A stretch of 64,000 nt of DNA from Streptomyces cylindrosporus (GCF_022698165.1 NZ_JALDAY010000005.1:558001-622000), one strand, 5' to 3'. Positions 13,343 through 21,485 are shown, counted from the stretch's first letter. Notes: generated by a model not told the origin, from the sequence alone. Numbers and translations: made by a program.

Positions 13343-15859
13343 ATGGAAGCGGCGTGGCTTGCGGCTCTTCTGACGGCTCTGGTGGAGGGCGCGGGCGGGG
13401 ACGGCGGGCGCCGGGCCGTGGAGAAGCTGGCGCAGGCGGTGGGGCTGGGTGGCGGGGCGTCCGCCGGCGCGGTCGCCGAGGCGGCGGCGGTTCCGGCGCG
13501 GCGGGATGTGGTGCGGGAGTGGGGCGAGGGTGTGGCCGAGCTGTTCGCCGCCGATCCTCGGGGCGTCGCCGGTTCCGTCGCGCGGGTCATGGAGCGGTAC
13601 GCGCCGGGCAGTGGGGCCTCCTGGTACGACGGTGACCACGCCGACTTCCGGGGCGGGGTCTTCCTGCGTGAGGTGGTCGGCGTACAGGTCGTGATCCAGC
13701 AGGGTGGGGCCGCCGCCGTACCCGAGGCGATGGCCGGACTGCCGCCTAGGCCCGGTGGCTTCACCGGGCGGGCGGACGAGACGGCGGCGCTGCTGGCCGC
13801 GCTGGACCCGGACAGGGAGGGGGCGGCGGAGACTCCGGCCGCCGCCGTTCTGGTCGCCGCCGTGTCCGGCCTCGGTGGCATCGGTAAGACCGCGCTCGCT
13901 GTACAGACCGCGCACCTTGCCTGTGAGAGGGGCTGGTTTCCCGGCGGCGTGCTCTTCCTCGACCTGCACGGCTACGACCGGGAGCCCGTCACCGCCGACG
14001 GTGCCCTGCAAGCGTTGCTCCGGGCTCTCGGCACCCGGCCCGAGCACATCCCCACCACCCCGGACCAGCGGGCCGCCCTCTACCGCTCCGCCCTGGACGC
14101 GCGAGCCCGGGAACGCGGCCCCGTCCTCGTCCTCGCCGACAACGCCTCCTCCCCGGACCAGGTACGCCCCCTCCTGCCCGGCCACCCCTGCCACCGCGTC
14201 CTGGTCACGTCCCGAGACCGGTTGCCCCAACTCGGCGCCAGACTCGTCCCGTTGGACCAGCTCACCCCGGGCGAGGCGTATGAACTCCTCGACCGTGCCT
14301 TGCGGATCGCCGACCCGTGCGACACCCGGGCCGCCGACTCCCCCGACGCGGTTGGCCAACTCGCCGCTCTGTGCGGGCATCTCCCGCTTGCCCTCCAGAT
14401 CGTGGCCGCGCTGCTGGCTGAGGACCCGGGGATGGCGGTAACCGACCTCGTGGAGGAGCTGGCGGAGTCCCGGGACCTGCTCGGCCACCTTGAAGACGGT
14501 GAACGCAGCGTCCGTGCCGCCTTCGACCTCTCGTACCGACGGCTGCCGCCGGAGCAGGCCCGGGTGCTGCGTCTGCTTGCGTTGGCACCGGGGCCCGAGG
14601 CGAGTGACGAGGTCGTCGCCGCGCTGATCGGTGCGGAGGTATCGCCGGTGCGGGAACTGAGGGCCCTGGCTCGCGCGCATCTCGTGGAGCGGGGAAGCGG
14701 GCGTGGGCGGTGGCGGTTGCATGACTTGGTGCGGGCGTTTGGGGTGGGTGTGGTGGCGGGGGATGGGGGGTTGCGGGAGGAGGGGGATCAGGCTCGGGAG
14801 CGGGTGTTGGGCTGGTGTGTGCGGTGGGCGGGGGCGGCGGATGACCGGTTGCGGTGGTTGCCGGGGACGGAGGTGCCGGAGCGGTTCGTGGAGCGGGGGG
14901 AGGCGCTTTCGTGGTTGGACGGGGAGCGGGCGGGGCTGGTGGCGGCGGTGGAGTGGGGGCGGGAGGAGCGGTTCGCGCGGGCGGCGGGGCGGCTGGCCGA
15001 GTGTCTGGCGGAGTACCTGGACTGGGGGCGGTATTTCGATGACTGGATCGCGGTGGCGGAGGCGGGGCGGGAGGCTGCTGGTCGGGCGGGTGGCCGGCTG
15101 GACGAGGCGATCGCGTGGAACAACCTCGGCAACGCCCTGCAGCGGGCGGGCCGGGTGGAGGAGGCGGTGCGGGCCCAAACCCGGGCTCGCGACGTGTTCC
15201 AGGCCGTCGGGGACCGTCCCCGTGAGGCGGACGCCTGGAACAACCTAGGCAACGCCCTGCGGGAGGTGGGCGGGGTGGAGGAGGCGGTGCAGGCCCTGAC
15301 CCGGGCCCGTGACCTGTACCAGGCCCTCGGGAACCGTCCTGGTGAGGCGGGCTCGTGGAGCAATCTCGGCCTGGCCCTGCGGGAGGTGGGCCGGGTGGAA
15401 GAGGCACTGCAGGCCCACATCCGGGCCCGTGACCTGTTCCAGGCCGTCGGGGACCGTCCCCGTGAGGCGGACGCATGGAACAGCCTCGGCCTCGCCCTGG
15501 AGGCGGCGGGCCGGGTGGAGGAGGCGGTCGAGGCGTACGGCACTTCCCTGGCGATCTGCCGGGAGTGCGAGTATTGGCACGGCGCGGGGCAGGCCCTTTA
15601 CAACCTGGCCGACCTCCACGAGACCTCCGGCCGCTCAGTTGAGGCCCGCGCCGCCTACCGTGAGGCCGCCGACGCCTTCACTCGCGCCAACGCCCCCACC
15701 GATGCCGCCTATGCCCGCACCCGAGCCGCTACCCTCGCCTCCCCCCCACCCCCCGCCCCCACCGATAAACCAACTCCGGCCTCCCCACCTGCCCATAAAC
15801 CGGCGCCCGCTCAGCCCTCCCCGCCTCCACCAAATGCTCCAGATACCGCCGAGCGGTAA
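13343..15859 (+). CDS. NB-ARC STAND ATPase with TPR sensor (bacterial NLR-like protein)
   Basis: 838 aa from ATG 13343 (GGGGGAC upstream; an earlier TTG 13301 is in frame). Layout: residues 1-90 helical and Ala-rich, an effector-associated-domain candidate; 97-115 GDHADFRGGVFLREVVGVQ, the motif shared with the nucleosidase; LPPRPGGFTGR; P-loop GLGGIGKTA at 176-184; Walker B VLVLADNAS near 260; VLVTSRDR sensor; GHLPLALQ (the GLPLA-type element) near 350; a winged-helix/linker segment; then four 40-residue TPRs from about residue 591. Such proteins assemble when the repeat region senses a trigger and then activate an effector. The last ~43 residues are Pro-rich and antisense to the end of the response regulator gene, so this tail looks acquired. 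G-rich codon usage around 14.7-15.1 kb suits an accessory gene. Confidence 0.9.
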   Translation: MEAAWLAALLTALVEGAGGDGGRRAVEKLAQAVGLGGGASAGAVAEAAAVPARRDVVREWGEGVAELFAADPRGVAGSVARVMERYAPGSGASWYDGDHADFRGGVFLREVVGVQVVIQQGGAAAVPEAMAGLPPRPGGFTGRADETAALLAALDPDREGAAETPAAAVLVAAVSGLGGIGKTALAVQTAHLACERGWFPGGVLFLDLHGYDREPVTADGALQALLRALGTRPEHIPTTPDQRAALYRSALDARARERGPVLVLADNASSPDQVRPLLPGHPCHRVLVTSRDRLPQLGARLVPLDQLTPGEAYELLDRALRIADPCDTRAADSPDAVGQLAALCGHLPLALQIVAALLAEDPGMAVTDLVEELAESRDLLGHLEDGERSVRAAFDLSYRRLPPEQARVLRLLALAPGPEASDEVVAALIGAEVSPVRELRALARAHLVERGSGRGRWRLHDLVRAFGVGVVAGDGGLREEGDQARERVLGWCVRWAGAADDRLRWLPGTEVPERFVERGEALSWLDGERAGLVAAVEWGREERFARAAGRLAECLAEYLDWGRYFDDWIAVAEAGREAAGRAGGRLDEAIAWNNLGNALQRAGRVEEAVRAQTRARDVFQAVGDRPREADAWNNLGNALREVGGVEEAVQALTRARDLYQALGNRPGEAGSWSNLGLALREVGRVEEALQAHIRARDLFQAVGDRPREADAWNSLGLALEAAGRVEEAVEAYGTSLAICRECEYWHGAGQALYNLADLHETSGRSVEARAAYREAADAFTRANAPTDAAYARTRAATLASPPPPAPTDKPTPASPPAHKPAPAQPSPPPPNAPDTAER
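15113..15592 (+). repeat. four 120-bp TPR-encoding repeats
   Basis: Units start at 15113, 15233, 15353 and 15473, each exactly 40 codons beginning AWNNLGNAL or a variant. The first three are very similar in DNA. The ends of units 1 and 3 share the run GGCCGTCGGGGACCGTCCCC within a longer near-identical block, suggesting recent duplication or gene conversion. The fourth diverges after its first half. Confidence 0.9.
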
Positions 15860-16520
15860 TCCGAGAAATCCCCACGCCCTCCGCAACCCCCGCCGCAGTA
15901 AGCCCCTCCTCCGCCTCCCGCAGCGCGACCGTCACCCGCTCCAACGTAGGCCCACTCAACCCCTTCGGCAGCGCCGCAGGCGAAGGCGCCCGCAGTGTCG
16001 CCAGCGCCCGGTCCACCTCGTCCTGCCCGCTCGCCTCCCCGGCCGCCCCCCGGAACTCCGCATACCGCACCAGCCGATCCCGCAGCGTCGCGAAAGTGAA
16101 CGGCTTCAGAACGTACTGCACGACCCCCAGCGACACCCCCTCCCGCACCACCGTCAGATCCCGCGCCGAAGTCACCGCGATCACATCCGCCTGATGCCCC
16201 GCCGCCCGCAACGACCGCGCGAACTGCAACCCGTGCACATCCGGCAGATGCAGATCCAGCAACAGCAGATCCACCGCCGTACGGTCCAGAATCCGCCGAG
16301 CCTCGGCCCCCGTGTGCGCCTTCCCCACCGGAACGAACCCCGGCACCCGCCCCACGTACATCACATGCGCGTCGGCAGCCACCGGATCGTCCTCGACGAC
16401 CAGCACCCGAATCGGCCCGCCGCCGGTCACACCACTCGCATCACTCGCACCACTCACGCCACTCGCACCACTCACTCCACCCGCGCCACTGGCACCACTC
16501 ACTCCACCCACGCCACTCAC
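15729..16520 (-). CDS. CitB/DcuR-type response regulator
   Basis: About 263 aa. Receiver domain: IRVLVVEDDPVAA with the acidic pocket, LLLLDLHLPDVHG with the phospho-acceptor Asp, VIAVTSARD, and VVQYVLKPF with the conserved Lys. The C-terminal half is the DcuR/CitB-type helix-turn-helix (SRITARRYLEHLVEAGRAE, ending YGQVGRPELVYRW). It is coupled to its kinase by a GTGA overlap (GTG 16520). Starting there adds about 33 residues of Val/Ser-Gly-(Ala/Val) repeats encoded by a tandem DNA tract; one of several later GTG codons, such as that before TGGGPIRVL, could be the true start. Its last 131 bp overlap the NB-ARC gene antisense. It likely controls the nearby dctA. Confidence 0.9.
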   Translation of the reverse strand: MSGVGGVSGASGAGGVSGASGVSGASDASGVTGGGPIRVLVVEDDPVAADAHVMYVGRVPGFVPVGKAHTGAEARRILDRTAVDLLLLDLHLPDVHGLQFARSLRAAGHQADVIAVTSARDLTVVREGVSLGVVQYVLKPFTFATLRDRLVRYAEFRGAAGEASGQDEVDRALATLRAPSPAALPKGLSGPTLERVTVALREAEEGLTAAGVAEGVGISRITARRYLEHLVEAGRAERAPVYGQVGRPELVYRWGRGVGGRRG

Positions 16521-18181
16521 ACCGCACCCCCTGCCACCGCCGCCGACTCCGCCGTACGCAACGGCAGCCACACCACGAACTCCGCCCCGCCCCCGTCCGC
16601 CTCCGCCACGGACAGCGTCCCCTCGTGGCGCTGCACCGCCTGCCGTACCAGGGCCAGGCCGAGCCCCCGCCCACCCGGCCCCGCCGGCTTCGTCGTGAAG
16701 CCCCGCTGGAAGACCAGGTCCGCGTGGGCCGGGTCGACACCGGCGCCCGTGTCCGCGACCCGCAGGAAGAGACCGTCCCCTTCGGCGTCCTCCTTCGCTT
16801 CGGCGTCCTCCTTCGCCTCCGCGTACGCCGTCACCGTCACCCGCGCCCCCACACTCCCCTGCGCCGCGTCCACCGCGTTGTCGATCAGGTTCCCGAGGAT
16901 GGTGACCAGGTCACGGGCGGGGAGACTCTCGGGCAGCAGGCCGTCGTCCAGGCGGCTGTCCTCCGAGACCACCAGCTCCACACCCCGTTCGTTCGCCTGT
17001 GCGGTCTTGCCCAGGAGCAGGGCCGCGAGGACCGGCTCTCCCACCGCCGCCACCACCTGGTCGGTCAGCGCCTGGGCCAGCTCCAGTTCCGCCGTCGCGA
17101 AGTCCACCGCCTCCTCGGCCCGGCCCAGCTCGATCAGGGACACCACCGTGTGCAGGCGGTTCGCCGCCTCGTGCGCCTGCGAGCGCAGCGCCTGCGTGAA
17201 CCCGCGCTCCGAGTCCAACTCGCCCATCAGGGACTGGAGTTCGGTGACATCCCGGAGCGTTACGACCGTCCCGCGCCGCTCTCCGCCCGACACCGGCGAC
17301 GTGTTCACCACCAGCACCCGGTCCGCCGTCAGGTGCACCTCGTCCACCCGCGGCTCCGACGCCAGCAGCGCACCCGTCAGGGGGGCCGGGAGGCCTAGCT
17401 CCGCCACCGACTTCCCCACCACGTCACCCGTCAGACTCAGCAGCTCCCGGCCGCCGTCGTTGATCAGCGCCACCCGGTACTGCCCGTCCAGCATCAGCAG
17501 CCCCTCGCGCACCGCGTGCAGCGTGGCCTCGTGGTAGTCGTGCATGTGGCTGAGCTCGGCCGCGTTCATGCCGTGGGTGTGGCGGCGCAGGCGGGCGTTG
17601 ATGACGTACGTGCCGATCGCCCCGAGGGCCAGCGCCCCGACCGCCACGCCGAGCAGGGCCGTCAGCTGGCCCCGCACCCGCTTGCTGATCGCCTCCACCT
17701 TGATGCCCGCGCTGACCATGCCGATGACGTGCTGGTGGGAGTCCTCGATCGGAGTCACCGCCCGGACCGACGCGCCGAGCGTGCCGGTGTACGTCTCCGT
17801 GAAGGTCTCGCCCTTCAGGGCCCGCTCGGTGTTGCCCAGGAAGTGCTTGCCTATCTGGTTCTTGTCGGGGTGGGTCCAGCGGATGCCCTTCGGGTTCATG
17901 ATCGTGACGAAGTCGACGTCCGTGTCCGCCATCACGCGCAGCGCGTACGGCTGGAGTTCCGCCGTGGGGTTCGGCGTGTCGATCGCCGCGTGCACCGACG
18001 GCGCGTCCGCTACCGCGCGGGCCACCGCCGTCGCCTGGCGGCCCGCCGCCTCCTCGGCCTGGCGGCCGTCGGTGACGTACGTGAACAGTGCGTATCCAGC
18101 CACGAGCACCGCTATCAGCACGGCCTGCATGGCGAAGAGCTGGCCGGCCAGGCTGCGGGGTCTCGGGGCGGGGATGCGCAT
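16517..18181 (-). CDS. CitA/DcuS-type sensor histidine kinase
   Basis: 554 aa membrane sensor. TM1 around residues 12-34 (LFAMQAVLIAVLVAGYALF), an extracellular sCache/PASC-type sensor to about residue 175 (with VDFVTIMNPKGIRWTHPD and the GMVSAGIKVEAI ending typical of citrate/C4-dicarboxylate sensors), TM2 LTALLGVAVGALALGAIGTYV, a cytosolic PAS (HAVREGLLMLDGQYRVALIN), an SPOB_a-type H-box with His in QAHEAANRLHTV, and HATPase motifs NLIDNAVDA, DTGAGV and GRGLGLAL. An AEAKED direct repeat in the ATPase domain is an unusual small insertion. It probably senses citrate or a C4-dicarboxylate and signals to the coupled regulator to induce dctA, from which it is now separated by a tnpB gene. Confidence 0.93.
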   Translation of the reverse strand: MRIPAPRPRSLAGQLFAMQAVLIAVLVAGYALFTYVTDGRQAEEAAGRQATAVARAVADAPSVHAAIDTPNPTAELQPYALRVMADTDVDFVTIMNPKGIRWTHPDKNQIGKHFLGNTERALKGETFTETYTGTLGASVRAVTPIEDSHQHVIGMVSAGIKVEAISKRVRGQLTALLGVAVGALALGAIGTYVINARLRRHTHGMNAAELSHMHDYHEATLHAVREGLLMLDGQYRVALINDGGRELLSLTGDVVGKSVAELGLPAPLTGALLASEPRVDEVHLTADRVLVVNTSPVSGGERRGTVVTLRDVTELQSLMGELDSERGFTQALRSQAHEAANRLHTVVSLIELGRAEEAVDFATAELELAQALTDQVVAAVGEPVLAALLLGKTAQANERGVELVVSEDSRLDDGLLPESLPARDLVTILGNLIDNAVDAAQGSVGARVTVTAYAEAKEDAEAKEDAEGDGLFLRVADTGAGVDPAHADLVFQRGFTTKPAGPGGRGLGLALVRQAVQRHEGTLSVAEADGGGAEFVVWLPLRTAESAAVAGGAV

Positions 18182-18214
18182 GGGTTCAGTGTGCCTCGCG
18201 CTTGGTCGGCACCG

Positions 18215-18330
18215 GTCTTTCCAATCACCACCGACCGACGGGCCAAGCGTGAACTAATTGGCCTCTTCCCGCTCCGAAGAGGGGGATGCTTCGACTCTGC
18301 GCCGCTGTCCGGCGCTCCTTCGAGGCTTTC
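18215..18330 (-). ncRNA. probable right end and omega-RNA scaffold of the tnpB element
   Basis: In IS200/605 elements the guide RNA comes from the tnpB 3' end and runs past its stop. Here a hairpin with 7-bp arms CCTCTTC/GAAGAGG (18262-18282) overlaps the last codons and is followed leftwards by AATTAGTTCACGC. Boundaries are inferred; the guide would lie just left of the element end, near 18220-18245. Confidence 0.3.
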
Positions 18331-19504
18331 CTGCTTCAGCACCGGCCGCCCGCCCGGAGGATCTCCGTTGAGGTCTTACGCCGGCTCCACAGGCCGACAC
18401 CGCCAGCCCGGCGGCCAGAACGTTCTTCGCCGCGTTCTCGTCCCGGTCGTGGGTCGTGCCGCATGCGGCACAGGTCCATTCCCGGATGCTCAACGGCAGT
18501 TTCGCGACCAAGTGGCCGCAGGCCGAGCAGGTTCTGCTCGACGGGTACCAGCGGTCGATCGCGATCAGTTCGCGGCCGTGCCACTCGGCCTTGTACTCCA
18601 GCATGGAGCGAAGCTCAGCCCATGACGCGTCGGAGATCGCGCGACTGAGTCTGCGGTTCTTCAGCATGCTCCGGACGGCGAGGTCCTCGATCACGATCGT
18701 TTGGTTCTCACGAACGAGATGTGTGGACAGCTTGTGCAGGAAGTCCCGGCGTCGATCGGCGATCCGGGCGTGGATACGGGCGACGCGGATGCGGGCCTTG
18801 TCGCGATTCCTTGAGCCCTTCTCCTTGCGGGACAGCTCGTGTCGGGCACGAGCGAGCTTCGCCCGATCCTTCTTCTCGAACTTCGGATTGGTGACTTTTT
18901 CTCCGGTCGACAGGGTCACCAGAGCGGTGATACCTGCGTCGATGCCCACTGTGGATGCAGTGTTCGGGAGAGCCCGCACCGAAGCGTCCTCGCACAGCAT
19001 CGATACGAACCAGCGACCCGCACTGTCCTGCGACACCGTTACCGTTGATGGGATCTGTCCCTCGGGGAGCGGCCTGGACCACACGATGTCCAGTGGCTCC
19101 CGCATCTTCGCCAGGGTCAGTCGACCGTCGCGATAGGTGAATGCCGAGCGAGTGTATTCGGCGCTGTCGCGGGACCTCTTGCGAGACTTGAATCGAGGAT
19201 AGCCACAGCGCTTCTCGAAGAAGTTGACGAAGGCGCCCTGCAGGTGTCGCAGGGCTTGTTGCAGCGGGACCGACGAGACATCGGTCAGGTAGGCGTACTC
19301 CTCGGTCCTTTTCCACTCCGTCAGTAGCGCCGATGTTTGGACGTAGTTGATCCTGCGCCGCTCCGTGTACCAGGCCGTCGTGCGGGCCTGCAGGGCCAGG
19401 TTGTAGACCACCCGCACGCAGCCGAACGTACGCGTCAGCTCGGCTGCCTGGACGTCATTCGGATAGAAGCGGTACTTGAAGGCGCGCTTCACGGAGTGGG
19501 GCAT
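18254..19504 (-). CDS. tnpB: TnpB RNA-guided nuclease of an IS200/IS605-type (IS1341-like) element
   Basis: 416 aa, the usual size. The N-terminus KRAFKYRFYPNDVQAAELTRTFGCVRVVYN is the standard TnpB start. The RuvC triad is complete: Asp in VGIDAGITALVTL, Glu in IVIEDLAV, Asp in THDRDENAAKN. The zinc finger is complete: CSACGH and CAACGT. It should be a competent omega-RNA-guided DNA nuclease (family knowledge). No TnpA is present, so it cannot transpose itself. The last ~50 residues are basic and low complexity and overlap the likely guide-RNA scaffold. It sits between the sensor kinase and dctA, interrupting what is usually a compact regulatory locus. No clear ribosome site precedes ATG 19504. 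Confidence 0.93.
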   Translation of the reverse strand: MPHSVKRAFKYRFYPNDVQAAELTRTFGCVRVVYNLALQARTTAWYTERRRINYVQTSALLTEWKRTEEYAYLTDVSSVPLQQALRHLQGAFVNFFEKRCGYPRFKSRKRSRDSAEYTRSAFTYRDGRLTLAKMREPLDIVWSRPLPEGQIPSTVTVSQDSAGRWFVSMLCEDASVRALPNTASTVGIDAGITALVTLSTGEKVTNPKFEKKDRAKLARARHELSRKEKGSRNRDKARIRVARIHARIADRRRDFLHKLSTHLVRENQTIVIEDLAVRSMLKNRRLSRAISDASWAELRSMLEYKAEWHGRELIAIDRWYPSSRTCSACGHLVAKLPLSIREWTCAACGTTHDRDENAAKNVLAAGLAVSACGAGVRPQRRSSGRAAGAEAGKPRRSAGQRRRVEASPSSEREEAN

Positions 19505-19736
19505 GCTTAGAAGGTAACAGGTCAGTGTGTGAGCCGTTGAACTTAATGAACGGAAGGGTGACCGCCCTCACACGGCACGACATAGTCACCGCATCGAGGA
19601 ATGAACGGGAGCTGTACACCTGGTTCCGGCCAGGGCTTCCCCTTCCGTCTCCTCCCTTCCCCGTCCCCATCCCCATCTCCATCCGGACGTGAGCCGCACG
19701 CCGGTGATGCCGACGAAGACGTCAAGGAGGGCAGCC
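19505..19736. promoter_or_regulatory. tnpB-dctA divergent region with nested inverted repeats
   Basis: GTGTGAG (19527-19533) pairs with CTCACAC (19567-19573), and inside it CCGTT (19534-19538) pairs with AACGG (19549-19553). This could be the tnpB element's left-end hairpin or an operator for the dctA regulator. A CCCATC-like simple repeat follows near 19660-19685. The dctA ribosome site AAGGAGG is at 19724-19730. Confidence 0.4.
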
Positions 19737-21119
19737 GTGGCCGCCAGCACCCCCGATACGGCACCTGCCGCACCCGCTCGCAAGCGGGACCGCACCCATT
19801 ACCTGTACATCGCCGTCATCGCCGCGGTGGCCCTCGGTATCGCCGTGGGGCTCATCTGGCCGGACGCCGGCGTGGAGCTCAAGCCGCTCGGTACCGGTTT
19901 CGTGAACCTGATCAAGATGATGATCTCGCCGATCATCTTCTGCACGATCGTGCTCGGCATCGGTTCGGTGCGCAAGGCCGCCAAGGTCGGCGCCGTGGGC
20001 GGTATCGCGCTCGGCTACTTCCTGGTGATGTCGCTGGTCGCGCTGACCATCGGTCTCGTCGTCGGCAACATCCTGCACCCGGGCGACGGGCTGCACATCA
20101 CCAACGCGATCAAGGCCTCCGGCCACGACCAGGTGTCCGCCGACGCGCTGCCGCCCGTCGACTTCGTCCTGTCGATCATCCCGGTCACCTTCGTCTCCGC
20201 CTTCACCGAGGGCCAGATCCTGCAGACCCTCCTCATCGCGCTGCTCGCCGGCTTCGCGCTGCAGGCCATGGGCTCCGCCGGGCAGCCGATCCTGCGTGGT
20301 GTCGACCACATCCAGCGGCTCGTCTTCCGCATCCTGGGCATGGTGATGTGGGCCGCCCCGATCGGTGCCTTCGGCGCCATCGCCGCCGTGGTCGGTTCCG
20401 CCGGCCTCGACGCGCTGAAGAGCCTCGCGATCCTGATGCTCGGCTTCTACGTGACCTGTGTCCTCTTCGTCTTCGTCGTGCTCGGCGTGCTGCTGCGGAC
20501 GGTCGCGGGGCTGAACATCTTCACGCTCTTCAAGTACCTGGCCCGCGAGTTCCTGCTGATCCTGTCCACCTCCTCCTCCGAGTCCGCGCTGCCGCGGCTC
20601 ATCGCGAAGATGGAGCACCTGGGTGTCAGCAAGTCCGTCGTCGGCATCACCGTCCCGACCGGCTACTCCTTCAACCTCGACGGCACCATGATCTACATGA
20701 CCATGGCGTCCCTCTACATCGCCGACGCCCTCGGTACGCCGATGTCGATCGGTGAGCAGATCCCCCTGCTGCTCTTCCTGCTCCTCGCCTCCAAGGGCGC
20801 GGCGGGCGTCAGCGGTGCCGGGCTCGCGACCCTGGCCGGTGGTCTGCAGTCGCACAAGCCCGCCCTTGTGGACGGCGTCGGCCTGATCGTCGGCATCGAC
20901 CGCTTCATGAGCGAGGCCCGCGCCCTGACCAACTTCGCGGGCAACGCCGTCGCCACGGTGCTGGTCGGCACCTGGACCAAGGAGATCGACAAGGACCGCG
21001 TCCGGCAGGTCCTCGCGGGCGGCCTGCCCTTCGACGAGACGACCCTCCTCGACGAGGACGTACAGCCGCAGGCCGAGATCCCCGAGCAGGGCGGCGAGAA
21101 GGAACTCGCAAAGGCGTAA
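19737..21119 (+). CDS. dctA: C4-dicarboxylate:cation symporter DctA
   Basis: 460 aa from GTG 19737, chosen because AAGGAGG lies six bases upstream; an earlier GTG 19689 is in frame but lacks a site. It belongs to the DAACS/SLC1 family in the cytoplasmic membrane and imports succinate, fumarate, malate and similar acids. Diagnostic stretches: IKMMISPIIFCTIVLGI, LLILSTSSSESALPRL (the Ser-rich re-entrant loop HP1), PTGYSFNLDGTMIYMT (the NLDGT motif), SKGAAGVSGAG (HP2) and the substrate helix with RALTNFAGNAVATVLV. A short Ala/Pro-rich cytosolic leader precedes TM1. Likely regulated by the CitA/DcuR-type pair at 15.7-18.2 kb. Two strong hairpins follow. Confidence 0.95.
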   Translation: MAASTPDTAPAAPARKRDRTHYLYIAVIAAVALGIAVGLIWPDAGVELKPLGTGFVNLIKMMISPIIFCTIVLGIGSVRKAAKVGAVGGIALGYFLVMSLVALTIGLVVGNILHPGDGLHITNAIKASGHDQVSADALPPVDFVLSIIPVTFVSAFTEGQILQTLLIALLAGFALQAMGSAGQPILRGVDHIQRLVFRILGMVMWAAPIGAFGAIAAVVGSAGLDALKSLAILMLGFYVTCVLFVFVVLGVLLRTVAGLNIFTLFKYLAREFLLILSTSSSESALPRLIAKMEHLGVSKSVVGITVPTGYSFNLDGTMIYMTMASLYIADALGTPMSIGEQIPLLLFLLLASKGAAGVSGAGLATLAGGLQSHKPALVDGVGLIVGIDRFMSEARALTNFAGNAVATVLVGTWTKEIDKDRVRQVLAGGLPFDETTLLDEDVQPQAEIPEQGGEKELAKA

Positions 21120-21140
21120 CCCCCTGAACGCCCCCAACTC

Positions 21141-21176
21141 CGGGCGACTGAACACTCCCCCGTCGTCAGTCGCCCG
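21141..21176 (+). terminator. first hairpin after dctA
   Basis: CGGGCGACTGA (21141-21151) pairs perfectly with TCAGTCGCCCG (21166-21176), 11 bp with a 14-base loop, 21 bp after the dctA stop. There is no U-tract, as is common in Streptomyces. Confidence 0.75.
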
Positions 21177-21185
21177 GCCGAGAAC

Positions 21186-21228
21186 GCCGAGCGGTCGGTC
21201 CCTCCCCCCGTGGACCCGACCGCTCGGC
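21186..21228 (+). terminator. second hairpin after dctA
   Basis: GCCGAGCGGTCGG (21186-21198) pairs with CCGACCGCTCGGC (21216-21228), a 13-bp perfect stem, 17-base loop. It is a tandem backup terminator. Confidence 0.7.
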
Positions 21229-21485
21229 TTCGTCGTACATCACGCGCGCCTTCCCGGAGCCCGAGCCGGGCGTCGGCACCGTCACCGTGGTGAAGCTGCT
21301 GCCGCGCGAGCGGGGCGTCGTGACGGAAGAGTGAGGCCGAGGAGTGGAGCGGGTCGGTGCGGGAACTCGTGGGTGCGGCGGCGAACTGAAGGCCCCCGGC
21401 CGTCGTCTCACACCCCGATGCACTACCGTGCCGTGCCGGATCGACCGGTGCGGGACGGCCGCGCACACGTTGGGAGGCACGGGGG
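21229..21485. other. rest of the dctA-DUF2127 gap, with a possible coding remnant
   Basis: Downstream of the two hairpins a plus-strand frame ending at TGA 21332-21334 reads SYITRAFPEPEPGVGTVTVV then KLLPRERGVVTEE. It looks protein-like but has no start or ribosome site and runs back into the terminator. It may be the tail of a lost gene. The last 40 bp hold the GGAGG site of the next gene. Confidence 0.3.

Noticed and set aside
15113..15592. Regular repeats as a CRISPR array
   Set aside because: Units are 120 bp, contiguous, coding, in frame and match TPRs. There are no spacers.
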